A stretch of 64,000 bases of DNA from Prevotella sp. (GCA_017443345.1 JAFSNR010000018.1:49100-113099); one strand, 5' to 3'. Shown: positions 41,222 through 51,996, numbered from the stretch's first letter. A program made the numbers and translations. The notes: generated by a model from the letters alone, not told the origin.

Positions 41222-43720
41222 ATGAAACAGAAATTATTAGCATTAATCGTTTGCTTGAGCCTGACAACGGCTATGGCAGCAAACCAGCGTTTTAGGATTG
41301 CGGGACAGGGAAAGGCCACCCCGATCATAGTGGATGACAAGGATTGGCAGAGCGTTATCCGGGCTGCCCAAGACCTAGGCGATGACATACGCAAAGTATC
41401 TGGTACGCCTGCCACTTTGCTGAATGATAAAAGGAAAATGATGAATGACAAGCCCTCTATCATCGTTGGCACTATTGGCAAAAGTACTATCATCGATAAA
41501 CTCATCAAACAACGGAAGCTCGACGTGAGCGGGATTCGCGAGAAGTGGGAGTCGTTCGTGATTGATGTGGTGGACGGAAATCTTGTGGTGGCAGGCAGCG
41601 ATAGGCGAGGAACCATCTATGGTATCTATGAAATCTCACAGCGCATCGGCGTGTCGCCCTGGTACTGGTGGGCTGACGTTCCTGTGAAGCACCAGGACGA
41701 AGTGTACTGGGATGCAGGACGTTACGTGAGCCAGGAGCCTACGGTGAAGTACCGTGGTATCTTCATCAACGATGAGGACTGGGGACTGAAGCCTTGGGCT
41801 TCGAAGAACTACGAGAAGGAACTGGGCGATATTGGACCGAAGACCTATGCGCGTGTCTGTGAGCTGCTGCTGCGTCTGAAAGCGAATATGCTGGCACCAG
41901 CCATGCACAGTTGTACAGGAGCCTTCTACAGTCATCCGGAGAGTAAGGTGGTGTGCGATTCGTTTGGTATCATCATCACCACTTCGCATTGCGAACCGCT
42001 GTTGTTGAACAATGCCGCCAAGAGTGAGTGGGACTCGAAGCGCGACGGCGAATGGAACTACAAGACCAATCCCCAGACCATCTGGAAGAAATGGGATGAC
42101 CGTCTGTCGGAGGCCTCCCAGTATGAGAATATCTACACGGTAGCCATGCGTGGCGTGCATGATGAAGGTCTGAAAGGCAATCTGCCCATGGAGGAGCGAG
42201 TGCCACTGATTCAACAGGTGATCAGCGATCAGCGACAGTTGCTCGAGAAGCATATCGGAAAGAAAGCGAAAAATATCCCCCAGATCTTCGTGCCCTACAA
42301 GGAGACCATGGATATCTACGAAAATGGACTGAAGGTACCCGATGACATCACACTCGTCTGGGTGGATGACAACTACGGCTACATGAAACGAGTAGCGAGT
42401 CCAGAGGAACAGAGGCGCAGCGGTGGTTCCGGCGTATATTACCACCTTTCTTATTTAGGGGCTCCCCACGACTACCTATGGATTAACACTACCCCACCCG
42501 TACTGATGTATGAGGAACTGAAGAAAGCCTATGATCATGGGGCCGACCGCTACTGGCTACTCAATGTGGGCGACATCAAGCCGATGGAACTGGGTATGCA
42601 AACCTTTTTCGATATGGCGTGGGACATCAACAGTTTCACCATTGAGAACGTCAATCAACATCAGGCGAAAATGCTGGCAAAGATCTTCGGCAGTCAGTAT
42701 GAAAACCAATTTCAACAGATGCTTGACGAATACTATCGTCTGGCATGGAGTCGTAAACCAGAGTTTATGGGTTGGGAGTACGAATGGGATGACAAGGCAC
42801 ATACAGGACTGAAACCCACGGAGTTCTCGTTCTTCAACTACGATGATTTCCAGCAGCGTCTGGCCGACTATCGGCAGATTAGCGATGAAGCCGAGCGGAT
42901 CAGTGAAGAATTAAAAGTGAAAAGTGAAAAGTGGGGTGCCACTTGGTATGAATTGGTACAGTTCCCCATACAGGGCGCCTACCAGATGAACCGCAAATTC
43001 ATGATGGCCCAACTGAGCAACCAGCAGCTAAACTATGGAGAGCCTGCCCGTGCCCATTGGGCTGCCCTCGAAATGGAAGCCGCCTACGACAGCATCAACA
43101 CCCTGAATCGTCGATATAATGAACAGTTAGATGGTAAATGGCGCGGGATGATGGATCTGGCACCCGCCTTCTGCGCCCTCTTCCATCTAAAACCCGAGGT
43201 GTCTAATCTTACGGGGACTGGCATCCAAGCTGTTGACCTGCGACCGAAGCATGAGCCCCTTCAAGGTTGCTGTGTCCTCAATCTTGCCAGCTATGACAGC
43301 AAGAGCACTGATGCACAGTTAGTAAAAGGCTTAGGTTATGACTGGCAAGTGATGCAACTGGGAGAAGCATCGTATAGTTTCCCCGCCGTTACTCGTGACT
43401 CGATAGAGGTCACCATCTACACGGTACCTTTCTGGCCGCTCTATAAGGACAAGACCAACGCCATTAACATCAGCGTAGACGGTGGAGAAGAACAGGTGTT
43501 TGATAACAAGTTCGCAGAATACTCCCGTAGCTGGAAAGACCAGGTGATGCGTAATGGTGCTGTTTGCCATCTGCGATTTGCCGTTGACAAGACCAAGCCG
43601 CAGCACATCATCCGTTTCAAGGCCGTTGACTATGGTCAGATGCTCCAGCGTGTCATCATCGATTGGGGTGGTCTGAAACCCACCTACGTAGGACCACATC
43701 AACAAAAACAACAAATATGA
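41222..43720 (+). CDS. GH115 xylan alpha-glucuronidase
   Basis: An 832-residue secreted enzyme with a signal peptide (residues 1-19). The GH115 pattern is clear: the N-terminal beta domain (PSIIVGTIGKS), RGTIYGIYEISQRIGVSPWYWWADVPV, and the barrel with YRGIFINDEDWGLKPWA, LRLKANMLAPAMH and VWVDDNYGYMKR. It removes methyl-glucuronic acid from xylan. A short EELKVKSEKW stretch near residue 565 is encoded by AAGTGAAAAGTGAAAAGTG, a simple repeat also seen in non-coding DNA. It overlaps the GH29 gene by ATGA. Confidence 0.9.
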   Translation: MKQKLLALIVCLSLTTAMAANQRFRIAGQGKATPIIVDDKDWQSVIRAAQDLGDDIRKVSGTPATLLNDKRKMMNDKPSIIVGTIGKSTIIDKLIKQRKLDVSGIREKWESFVIDVVDGNLVVAGSDRRGTIYGIYEISQRIGVSPWYWWADVPVKHQDEVYWDAGRYVSQEPTVKYRGIFINDEDWGLKPWASKNYEKELGDIGPKTYARVCELLLRLKANMLAPAMHSCTGAFYSHPESKVVCDSFGIIITTSHCEPLLLNNAAKSEWDSKRDGEWNYKTNPQTIWKKWDDRLSEASQYENIYTVAMRGVHDEGLKGNLPMEERVPLIQQVISDQRQLLEKHIGKKAKNIPQIFVPYKETMDIYENGLKVPDDITLVWVDDNYGYMKRVASPEEQRRSGGSGVYYHLSYLGAPHDYLWINTTPPVLMYEELKKAYDHGADRYWLLNVGDIKPMELGMQTFFDMAWDINSFTIENVNQHQAKMLAKIFGSQYENQFQQMLDEYYRLAWSRKPEFMGWEYEWDDKAHTGLKPTEFSFFNYDDFQQRLADYRQISDEAERISEELKVKSEKWGATWYELVQFPIQGAYQMNRKFMMAQLSNQQLNYGEPARAHWAALEMEAAYDSINTLNRRYNEQLDGKWRGMMDLAPAFCALFHLKPEVSNLTGTGIQAVDLRPKHEPLQGCCVLNLASYDSKSTDAQLVKGLGYDWQVMQLGEASYSFPAVTRDSIEVTIYTVPFWPLYKDKTNAINISVDGGEEQVFDNKFAEYSRSWKDQVMRNGAVCHLRFAVDKTKPQHIIRFKAVDYGQMLQRVIIDWGGLKPTYVGPHQQKQQI

Positions 43721-45333
43721 ATAGACTATTGACAATCACCGCCTGCCTGTTGGGTATGATGACAGCACAGGCACAAGAGTATCAGATTCCCGTCAGCGAG
43801 CAGCATGAGACAATGCAGACGGGTAAGTATCAATCAACATGGGAGTCACTCGAGACCCACCAGACACCTGAGTGGTTCCGTGATGCCAAGTTTGGTATCT
43901 GGGCCCATTGGGGTCCACAGTGTGTGGAGGGCTCAGGCGACTGGATGGCCCGCTCCATGTATATGGAAGGTTCACGTGAGTACAAATGGCATGTGGAGCA
44001 CTATGGTCACCCGTCAGAGGTGGGCTTCAAGGATATCCTACCGCTGTTCAAAGCAGAGAAATGGGATCCTGAGGCATTGGTGGAACGTTATAAGCGCTGT
44101 GGGGCTCAGTATTTCTTTGTGCTGGGCAATCATCACGACAACTACGACCTATGGGACTCACAGTACCAGCCTTGGAACTCGAAGAACATCGGCCCCAAAC
44201 GTGATATCCTCGACGGTTGGGCTAAGGCTGCCAAAAAGGCCGGGCTGCCGCTGGGTATCTCGTTCCATGCGGATCATGCGTGGACGTGGTATGAGCCTGC
44301 TCAGCGTTACGACATGAACGGCAAGAAGGCTGGCGTATATTACGACGGAAAGCTGACGAAGGAAGACGGAAAAGGCAAATGGTGGGAAGGCTATGATCCG
44401 CAGATGCTGTACCAGCAGAACCACCCCATGAGTGACCGATCGTGGGCGAACAACAGCATTCACGGCCAGTGGGACTGGAGTCATGGGGCATGTCCGCCAT
44501 CGCAGGATTTTGTCACTAACTTCTATGATCGTACGCTGGATGCCATCAACCGCTATAATCCTGACCTCATCTATTTCGATGTGACTGTATTGCCGTTCTA
44601 TCCCTTGAGCGACTGCGGACTGAAGATTGCCACACACTTGTACAACAAGAATCCGCGTGGGGTCGTATTCGGCAAGATACTGAGCGATGCACAGAAAAAG
44701 GCTCTGACGTGGGACGTGGAGCGTGGTGCACCCAATGAGATTATCCCTGAGCCTTGGCAGACATGCAACTGTATCGGCGATTGGCACTACAATACCGGCA
44801 TCTACGAGAACGGACATTACAAGAGTGCTGCACAGGTGGTGAAGCAGCTGGTGGACATCGTATCGAAGAACGGTAATCTTTTGCTGTCGATTCCCTTGCG
44901 GGCTGATGGTACCTACGATGAGAAGGAGGCAGCCATACTTGATGACCTTGAGGCCTGGATGACTGTGAACAAGGAGAGCATCTTCGGCACGCGTCCGTGG
45001 GTGAAGTTCGGCGAGGGTCCTGTGGCCGAGAAGGACATCAAGATCAATGCCCAGGGATTCAACGACGGACAGTTTGCTAACATGGACTATCGCGATATCC
45101 GCTTTAATCAGACGAAAAAATACCTCTATGTTACGGCTATGGGTTGGCCCGTGGATGGTCGTCTTGTTGTGAAATCCTTGGCAAAGGGGAATACTGCATT
45201 GAAGAAAAGCATCAGTAGCGTCACGCTGTTGGGCTATGGTGAATTGAAGGCTCAACAGACTGCTGAAGGTCTTGTGGTCACCCTGCCCAAACCAACGAAT
45301 AACATCGCTCCAGTACTGAAAATAGCAAAATAA
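43717..45333 (+). CDS. GH29 alpha-L-fucosidase, secreted
   Basis: I start at ATG 43717, which overlaps the GH115 stop (ATGA) and opens a signal peptide MNRLLTITACLLGMMTAQAQ; the longer frame lies within GH115. The 538-residue protein shows the GH29 barrel: WFRDAKFGIWAHWGPQ, YFFVLGNHHDNYDLW, HADHAWTWYEP and DLIYFDVTVLPFY, the last holding the nucleophile Asp. A C-terminal beta-sandwich ends at VLKIAK. With GH115 it may act on fucose-bearing xylan or other plant cell-wall side chains, or on host fucosides. Confidence 0.9.
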   Translation: MNRLLTITACLLGMMTAQAQEYQIPVSEQHETMQTGKYQSTWESLETHQTPEWFRDAKFGIWAHWGPQCVEGSGDWMARSMYMEGSREYKWHVEHYGHPSEVGFKDILPLFKAEKWDPEALVERYKRCGAQYFFVLGNHHDNYDLWDSQYQPWNSKNIGPKRDILDGWAKAAKKAGLPLGISFHADHAWTWYEPAQRYDMNGKKAGVYYDGKLTKEDGKGKWWEGYDPQMLYQQNHPMSDRSWANNSIHGQWDWSHGACPPSQDFVTNFYDRTLDAINRYNPDLIYFDVTVLPFYPLSDCGLKIATHLYNKNPRGVVFGKILSDAQKKALTWDVERGAPNEIIPEPWQTCNCIGDWHYNTGIYENGHYKSAAQVVKQLVDIVSKNGNLLLSIPLRADGTYDEKEAAILDDLEAWMTVNKESIFGTRPWVKFGEGPVAEKDIKINAQGFNDGQFANMDYRDIRFNQTKKYLYVTAMGWPVDGRLVVKSLAKGNTALKKSISSVTLLGYGELKAQQTAEGLVVTLPKPTNNIAPVLKIAK

Positions 45334-45372
45334 GTTGAAAAAGGTGGTACCCTAAACTAAGCAGGCAACTAG

Positions 45373-45403
45373 AGAGGCGCGACTCATAACGAGCCGCGCC
45401 TCT
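45373..45403. terminator. bidirectional terminator between GH29 and the DUF4960 gene
   Basis: AGAGGCGCG and CGCGCCTCT form a 9-bp GC-rich stem, extended by CTC/GAG after one mismatch, between converging genes. Confidence 0.8.
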
Positions 45404-45438
45404 TCAATGATAGTCTTCACAAGACTGATATCTGTTTC

Positions 45439-46983
45439 TTAGATAGACATCAGGTATTCAACGCTGTTCTTAGCCAGCTTCAGGATGTTGTCCTGACAAG
45501 AGTTGTTCTTGGGGTTAGCACTCTTGTCGGGTGTACCGTCTTCGTTCTTCATAGAGAACTCGCAACCACCGTTACCGATGCAGAGTACGGTGCCAGCACC
45601 CTTCTGGAATCCCTCAGGAGCCTTGTCGGCACCCTTAGCCTCCCAGATGTTGAGCTGAGAAACCCAATTTACCTGTGAATCCCATGTACCCAGTGGATAG
45701 ATGCCGTATTCAGTAGTCAGGACGTTATAGCACTCCTCTGTGGTGTTGTCGAGACCTGTCAGCTTGGTTGGGATGTCGAAGAAGAGGCAGTTGTGGTCCT
45801 CAGTCCAGCCTGCACCCTTCATGGCGATGGCCTTGAAGCAGTTGTCGTTCAGTTTCTCAGTGGGTATGCCTGCATAGATGGCATGTGTGCTGAGATCCTT
45901 AGAGAATGCGCCAGTATTGAGGCATACACCCATCTTCCAAACGTCACCGTTCATGCCGCCAGTACCACAGCCGAAAGCATTGCTCACACCACGAAGTATA
46001 GAGGTTGAGAGGCGGTTGATGGTGCCGATATAAGGAACGGCATGCGACCAAAGCAGCAGGTTTCCACCATTCTTCACATACTGTTCGATGCAAGGAGCTG
46101 CGTTCTTGGCGATGTCTGAGAAGTTCCAGATGTCATCCACATTACCAGTCTCGATGTCGCGCAGCCAGAAGAGCATGCGATAGTCCTCGATGTCCTCAAC
46201 GGTGTTGACGTTGCCGAAGTATACATACTCGCCCTTTGGATAGTTCTCGTGGAACCACAGCCAAGCGCTGGCCTCGTCGTCGTCACCATTGGCAACGAGC
46301 TCCTCAGGTGTAGCATATTCTGAGAGGAAGGCAGGAATCTTACCGCCGACCTTTCCAGAACCTGTAATAGGCAGTGCCTTTCCTTCTGCGTTCTGGGCAA
46401 TCAGAGTAGCCTCCCAGCGCTCCTTCATGGCAACATTCTTCAGCAGATAAGAAGTGCCGCTGACGGTTTCTTCAATCACCTTACTGCCATCGCCGTTCAC
46501 CAGTTTCAGGATGTAAGAGGTTGCATCGGCACTAGCCTTCCAGGTGATCTGCATGTCGTGCTCATCGTCGCTGATGTCGATCTGCTCGAACTTCAGGTCG
46601 CTGGCTGCTGTAGCACCTGGACGGGTGTAAGATGTCATCACACCGTTAGAGAGTGCCTCTGAGGTAGAGTACTTGAAGAGGAACTCATAGAGCTGATTGG
46701 TCTCCAGGTTCTTCAGTGTGAACGAACCAGAAGGACAAGGAGTGAGACCCTGCATCTGGGTGCCGTTCTTATAGACGGCCACCTGCATCACGGCTCCATT
46801 GTTGCTGGCTGGCCATGTGAGGGTATAGTCGTAATTATTGTCTCCGCTTGGAGAACCAGTTATCTGTGACACTTCTGGGCTGTTTAACTGCATAGCGCCA
46901 GAACCAGGAAGATCTCTATCCTGACAAGCTGTGAAACCACAGATAACGCAGATGGCGCAGATGATATTATATAATGATTTCAT
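45439..46983 (-). CDS. DUF4960-type surface glycan-binding lipoprotein (left set)
   Basis: A 514-residue lipoprotein with signal MKSLYNIICAICVICGFTAC. Two fibronectin-like beta domains (about 30-210) precede a C-terminal ~280-residue domain resembling DUF4960, which occurs in the surface glycan-binding protein of levan loci such as Bacteroides thetaiotaomicron BT1761 (established family; assignment from memory). It is third in the susC-susD operon, the usual place of a SusE/F-like binding protein, and probably holds fructan at the cell surface. Aromatic patches such as WLWFHENYPKGEY are candidate binding sites. Confidence 0.78.
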   Translation of the reverse strand: MKSLYNIICAICVICGFTACQDRDLPGSGAMQLNSPEVSQITGSPSGDNNYDYTLTWPASNNGAVMQVAVYKNGTQMQGLTPCPSGSFTLKNLETNQLYEFLFKYSTSEALSNGVMTSYTRPGATAASDLKFEQIDISDDEHDMQITWKASADATSYILKLVNGDGSKVIEETVSGTSYLLKNVAMKERWEATLIAQNAEGKALPITGSGKVGGKIPAFLSEYATPEELVANGDDDEASAWLWFHENYPKGEYVYFGNVNTVEDIEDYRMLFWLRDIETGNVDDIWNFSDIAKNAAPCIEQYVKNGGNLLLWSHAVPYIGTINRLSTSILRGVSNAFGCGTGGMNGDVWKMGVCLNTGAFSKDLSTHAIYAGIPTEKLNDNCFKAIAMKGAGWTEDHNCLFFDIPTKLTGLDNTTEECYNVLTTEYGIYPLGTWDSQVNWVSQLNIWEAKGADKAPEGFQKGAGTVLCIGNGGCEFSMKNEDGTPDKSANPKNNSCQDNILKLAKNSVEYLMSI

Positions 46984-47036
46984 AACTATTTAATCTTTAA
47001 ACTTAAATCTTTAAACTTTAAACTCTCAACTCAAAA

Positions 47037-48746
47037 TTAGTATCCCTTATTCTGATGATAGAGTCCCTGTACATAGTTCATCTGGTTAGATGCGATGGGG
47101 AAGTACTCGTTCTTGCCAGCGGTGAAGAAGGCATCCTTATAATACAGTCCGTAGGTCTGTCCGTCGTACTCGTCGGTCACCTCTGTCTCAAAGTACTTGT
47201 TGAGGGTGGTAGAGAGCAGGCCCCAGCGACGAAGGTCGAAGAAGCGGTGTCCCTCCATAGCGAGTTCTACGCGGCGCTCCCAGCGCAGGGCCTTGCGGGC
47301 ATCATCCTTTGAAGCGAACGAGCCGTAGAGGGCGATGTCGCACTGATCCTTAGCATACTTGATGAGCGATGTACCGCTGATGTCGCGCTTAGCACGGCTG
47401 CGGATGTCGTTGATAATCTGCAGGGCCTCACCGTTAAAGTCACCCTTCTCAATCAGAGCTTCAGCACGCATCAGCATCACGTCGGTATAGCGGAGCACGT
47501 AGTCGTTCTGACCGAATGCCTGCCAGGGGTTGTCGTAATCCTCACCCTTAGAGCGCTGCGGAATCTCCTTCATCGAACAGTAGTAGCCATAGGTGTTCGG
47601 CGTACGGCTGTTGGCCTTTGTCAGCGTATACTGCTCCTCATATTTATAGGGGTAGGTTGGCATACCAACCGTGTGGAACAGGCGGGGATCATACTTGTAC
47701 TTCGTGTCGGCACCGTTGACGACAATCGCATTGTGATCCTCGTCGAAGTCGTCCATAGGCAGACCGTTGCGGGTCTTGAAGGCATTCACTAAGTTCTGTG
47801 AGGGCTTGTGGAAGTCCCATCCGCATGACCAGATACCCCATACACCATTCAGCATGTTCGACCAGTTGGCGCGACCATAACTGGTACCGTCGTCGGCCTT
47901 GTTAGAGTGCTGTACAGCGAAGATGCTCTCTACAGAGTTGGCATAGTCCTGCAGGAATATGTGTCCGTAGGTGTCCAGATAGTTGTAAGGAGAATTCTTA
48001 ACCACCTCTGTATAGTCGATCACCTTCTGGATCTTTGCCTGATCTACATGAGCGTAGCCTGTTGTAGCCTCATAGCCGTCACCGTATGCCCAGTTCAGGT
48101 AGCACTTGGCCAAGTAGGCAGCAGCGGCAACCTTATGTGCACGGCCTGTAGAGCTGGGACCTGCCTCTGGCAGATTCTCGTAAGCATACTGGAAATCGTC
48201 GATGATCTGCTGCATGAGCTGGTCGTGTGAGCTCTGAGCACAAGCCTCGATGGCTGTGTTGTCCATACCCTCAGTGATGAATGGTACTTCGTACCACATC
48301 TGCTGCAGCTTGTAATAGAAGTGTGCACGGAGGAAACGAACCTCGGCCATCCACTGTGCGTTGGGCGACTCCATTTGGTTGATGGACTCGATGGCACGAT
48401 TACAGCGTGAAACGGCTGTGTAGAGATGATACCACAACTCGTCGAACTCACCGCGGTCGGGCTGCAGGGTAGAGAAGATCTCCATGGGGTGATAACCCGT
48501 GTCGTTCTCACCAGAGCCACCCTTGAGGCAGTCATCGGCACTCATGTCGCCATAAGGCCAGAGATTAAACGGATAGGAATACCAGTCGTTGCCCAGCATA
48601 GCATAGGCCGCAGTAACCAGTTTATCGGGGCTTGAAGCCGCTGTCTCTTGATCCAGCACACCCTGTGGCTTCACATCATCAACACTACAAGATACTGCAA
48701 AGACTGAAAGCAGCAAGGTTGCGATATATATTTTAATCTTTTTCAT
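47037..48746 (-). CDS. susD: SusD/RagB family lipoprotein (left set)
   Basis: A 569-residue outer-membrane lipoprotein with lipobox FAVSC. The SusD pattern is intact: an N-terminal LDQETAASSPDKLVTAAYAMLGN, TPR-like helices including AEVRFLRAHFYYKL, and a C-terminal RWERRVELAMEGHRFFDLRRWG with NEYFPIASNQM near the end. SusD proteins form the lid on SusC and deliver glycan to it. It lies 79 nt after its susC across a run of TCACTTTTCACT simple repeats. The presumed substrate is fructan, from context. Confidence 0.92.
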   Translation of the reverse strand: MKKIKIYIATLLLSVFAVSCSVDDVKPQGVLDQETAASSPDKLVTAAYAMLGNDWYSYPFNLWPYGDMSADDCLKGGSGENDTGYHPMEIFSTLQPDRGEFDELWYHLYTAVSRCNRAIESINQMESPNAQWMAEVRFLRAHFYYKLQQMWYEVPFITEGMDNTAIEACAQSSHDQLMQQIIDDFQYAYENLPEAGPSSTGRAHKVAAAAYLAKCYLNWAYGDGYEATTGYAHVDQAKIQKVIDYTEVVKNSPYNYLDTYGHIFLQDYANSVESIFAVQHSNKADDGTSYGRANWSNMLNGVWGIWSCGWDFHKPSQNLVNAFKTRNGLPMDDFDEDHNAIVVNGADTKYKYDPRLFHTVGMPTYPYKYEEQYTLTKANSRTPNTYGYYCSMKEIPQRSKGEDYDNPWQAFGQNDYVLRYTDVMLMRAEALIEKGDFNGEALQIINDIRSRAKRDISGTSLIKYAKDQCDIALYGSFASKDDARKALRWERRVELAMEGHRFFDLRRWGLLSTTLNKYFETEVTDEYDGQTYGLYYKDAFFTAGKNEYFPIASNQMNYVQGLYHQNKGY

Positions 48747-48825
48747 ATTTGTTCTTTTTTAGCGGTGCAAATTATTCACTTTTCACTTATCACTTCTCAC
48801 TTTTCACTTCTCACTTCTCACTTCT

Positions 48826-51800
48826 TTAGAATCCCACCTGAATACCAAATGTGAAGGAAGCAGTGTGCGGATAGTTCCATGCAGTATTCTCTGGGTCCGA
48901 GCAGGTTAGTGAACTTGACTTGATAGTTGCGAGATTATCGCCAGAGAGGTAGATGCGGGCTTTTGACAGCAACAGCTTCGAGGCCAGTGATGTCGGCAGT
49001 GTATAACCCAACTGCAGCGTGCGCATTTTGATATAAGAACCGTTCTCTACGAAGTAGGAAGACATACGACCCTCGTCAGCACCGTTCGAGGTGGTCAGAG
49101 CCGGGATGTCCGAACCGCTGTTAGCAGGTGTCCAGGCGTCAATCAGGCGCTCACCCTTGTTAGAACCGGCATCGGTAATGCTCCAGAAGTCGGTCTGGTA
49201 TTTCTGACTGTTGATCACGTCAACACCAGAAACGCCCTGCCAGAACATCGTGAAGTCGAAATTCTTGTAAGCTAAGTTGACGTTGATACCGTAAGAGAAG
49301 TTGGGTACTGGATTGTAGACCCAAGTACGGTCAGCCTCGTTGATACGGCCGTCGCCGTTGAGGTCGGCATACTTCAGACCACCGACACGAGCACCAGCCT
49401 GTCCGTGAGCAAGTACATCCTCGCGACTCTGATACAGACCCTCTACAACATAGCCGATGAGTGAGCCGTAAGCCTTCTCGTCCTGAGCCAGGTTGTGATA
49501 GTCGTTGTGCTCGTATGAGTTCTTTGACTTCTCAGGCAGATAGGTCACCTTAGAACGATAGAAGTCAATGTTACCGGTGATGTCATAAGAAAGACCGTAA
49601 GATGTCGTATGGCGGTAGCCTAAGTTGAGCTCCATACCCCAGTTCTTCAGTGTAGGACCGTTGATCCAAGTCTGACCACCAAATCCGATGGCTCCGAGGA
49701 AGGCAGGCTGTACAAGCATATCCTTGGTCTCCTTGAAGAAGAGGTCGTATGATCCGTAGAATGCACCGTTGAAGAGCGAGAAGTCGGTACCGAAGTTCCA
49801 CTGTGAAGAAGACTCCCACTTCAGGTCTTCATTGGCCGACTGCGACTTGTAGTAACCGCTGGGCAGTGTACCTGAACCCTGCAGGTTGAGGTCGTAGGCG
49901 GTTGAGTTCTCACGGTCTGAACCATAGTTGGCTACGTAGAGTCCGTAGTGAGCGATATTCGAATTCATACCCTGATTACCAGTCACACCATAGCTGGCGC
50001 GGATCTTCCAGTCGCGCAGCCAGTCTGCATTGATATGCTTGGAGAGGCGGTAACCGAGAGATACTGATGGGAAGGTACCGTACTGGTTGTTCTTACCAAA
50101 GCGGCTTGAACCGTCGTGACGCAGTGTGAACGAGGCCAGCAGCAGGTCGTTCCAGTTGTAGTCGATCTTGCCGAAGTATGACATCAGCTTGTAGCTGTCG
50201 CCTGCACCTGTAACGGTCTGGATGCCAGTACCGGCATTGGGCCACATATAGTCGATGGTCTCTAATGGATAGTCCGTACGGCGTGAAGAGAAGTCGATGC
50301 CGTAGTCCTGATGGGCCTCGATACCGAGGAGGACATTCAGGTTGTGGCTCTCGGCGATGTCAAAGTTATACTGAATGGTGTTCGACCAGGTCCACTTCGT
50401 GCTGTGGGTCTGCGACATCGTGCTGGCATTGGTGCTATTCTTGACGACGTCCGAGTCCCAGGTGTGCTGCAGGCTGCGGATATAGCTGTTGGTGTAGTCG
50501 ATACCGAAGTTCGAGCGGAAGAGCAAGCCCTTCAGTGGGGTGATGTCAACATAGGCGTTGGCAAAGATGCGCCACTTCTTCAGGCGGTTGTCCTTGTTGT
50601 GATATAGCTCGCGCATAGGGTTCTGACGGTCGCTCATACCACCTACAGGACCTGAGAAGGTCTCACCGTCAATCTCGTATACGGGCAGTGTCGGGGCAAT
50701 CTTCAGGGCGTTCTCCAATGGGGCACAGTCCACATTATTAGAATAAGAGAAGGTTGCATTCTCACCTACGCTGATGATTTTGTTGATCTTGTAGACGCTG
50801 TTGAGGCGGGCTGCAAAGTTCTCGAAATCTGTATATTTCAATACTCCGGTAGCCTTCTTATAGTTGAAGGAGAAGAGCGATGAGCCCTTGTCTGTGGCCT
50901 TCGAGAGCGAGAGGTCGTAGTTCTGGGTAACACCAGTACGTCCGATTTCGTTCACCCAGTCTGTATCGCTGAATGGCATCGTCTGCTTGGCATTCATAAA
51001 GCCGTTGTAGTAGCCACCGACGGTGTACGACTCCGTTGCACCTGTTGCAGGGTTGTAGACAGAAATGGGAGTGCCACCAGCTGCGTCCAGTGCCAGACCG
51101 TAGTTATGAGCATAGTCTGTTGGGTTCTTGCCGTCGTTGAGGGCAGCCTGAACTAGAGCTGTTGCATACTGCTGTGTATTGAGGAGCTTCATCTTCTGAG
51201 TCATCCAAGCTACAGACAGCGAAGCGTTGAAGTCGATATTGATCTTGTCGCCCTTCTTACCTTTCTTGGTCGTGATGACGATCACACCGTTGGCAGCGCG
51301 CGATCCGTAGATAGATGCAGAGGCGGCATCCTTCAGAACCTGCATCGACTCGATATCCGAAGCGTTCAGGCTGTTCAGCGAACCGCTATATGGCATACCG
51401 TCGACGATGTAAAGAGGAGCAGTGCTTGATCCACCCATTGAGCCGATACCACGAATCTGGACGTTGGCTTCGCCTGAAGGTGAACCGTTCGAGGTGATCG
51501 TCATGCCTGGCACCTTACCTTGTAGCGAGGCCATCGGGTCGGTGTTGCTCGTCTTGAAATCCTTTGTTTCAACGACACTTACCGAACCAGTCAAGTCGGC
51601 CTTACGCTGAACCTGGTAACCTGTAACCACCACTTCGCTCAGGGTCTGGGCGTCGTCCTTCAGAGTAACCTGCATACCATCCAGGGCAGGCAATTCCTGT
51701 GTCTGATAACCGATATAGGTGAACACGAGGGTCTTGCCTGGTTCCACCTTCATCTTGAAGTTACCATCGAAATCGGTCACAGTACCGTTCGTGGTACCTT

Positions 51801-51936
51801 TCTCCATAACCGTAGCTCCGATGACAGGCTCACCTGTACCATCAACTACGGTTCCTGTGATCTCACTTTGCGCGTACATTATAGTACTCGTAAGCAAGAG
51901 TGCAAAACTCAGAAACAGTTTCTTTAGTTTTTCCAT
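48826..51936 (-). CDS. susC: SusC/RagA TonB-dependent transporter (left set)
   Basis: Start ATG 51936 opens a signal peptide (MEKLKKLFLSFALLLTSTIMYAQ) that aligns with the start of the second SusC; the frame extends ten codons further without a signal. The 1036-residue protein has a carboxypeptidase-D-like N-terminal domain (ITGTVVDGTGEPVIGATV), a TonB-box-like SEVVVTGYQVQRK, the plug (DLTGSVSV ... ASASIYGSRAANGVIVITTKKG) and a 22-strand barrel ending in FGIQVGF. It imports oligosaccharide with SusD. Regulated through the dyad at 52048. Confidence 0.93.
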   Translation of the reverse strand: MEKLKKLFLSFALLLTSTIMYAQSEITGTVVDGTGEPVIGATVMEKGTTNGTVTDFDGNFKMKVEPGKTLVFTYIGYQTQELPALDGMQVTLKDDAQTLSEVVVTGYQVQRKADLTGSVSVVETKDFKTSNTDPMASLQGKVPGMTITSNGSPSGEANVQIRGIGSMGGSSTAPLYIVDGMPYSGSLNSLNASDIESMQVLKDAASASIYGSRAANGVIVITTKKGKKGDKINIDFNASLSVAWMTQKMKLLNTQQYATALVQAALNDGKNPTDYAHNYGLALDAAGGTPISVYNPATGATESYTVGGYYNGFMNAKQTMPFSDTDWVNEIGRTGVTQNYDLSLSKATDKGSSLFSFNYKKATGVLKYTDFENFAARLNSVYKINKIISVGENATFSYSNNVDCAPLENALKIAPTLPVYEIDGETFSGPVGGMSDRQNPMRELYHNKDNRLKKWRIFANAYVDITPLKGLLFRSNFGIDYTNSYIRSLQHTWDSDVVKNSTNASTMSQTHSTKWTWSNTIQYNFDIAESHNLNVLLGIEAHQDYGIDFSSRRTDYPLETIDYMWPNAGTGIQTVTGAGDSYKLMSYFGKIDYNWNDLLLASFTLRHDGSSRFGKNNQYGTFPSVSLGYRLSKHINADWLRDWKIRASYGVTGNQGMNSNIAHYGLYVANYGSDRENSTAYDLNLQGSGTLPSGYYKSQSANEDLKWESSSQWNFGTDFSLFNGAFYGSYDLFFKETKDMLVQPAFLGAIGFGGQTWINGPTLKNWGMELNLGYRHTTSYGLSYDITGNIDFYRSKVTYLPEKSKNSYEHNDYHNLAQDEKAYGSLIGYVVEGLYQSREDVLAHGQAGARVGGLKYADLNGDGRINEADRTWVYNPVPNFSYGINVNLAYKNFDFTMFWQGVSGVDVINSQKYQTDFWSITDAGSNKGERLIDAWTPANSGSDIPALTTSNGADEGRMSSYFVENGSYIKMRTLQLGYTLPTSLASKLLLSKARIYLSGDNLATIKSSSLTCSDPENTAWNYPHTASFTFGIQVGF

Positions 51937-51988
51937 TGTTGACTTGTTTAAATTGTTAGTACTCATTTTGAATTAGAAATTTATGCTG

Positions 51989-51996
51989 CAAAAGTA
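51989..51996 (-). promoter_or_regulatory. -7 box of the left susC operon
   Basis: TACTTTTG followed by CAGCA on the minus strand, 52 nt before the susC start. No TTG at -33. Confidence 0.7.
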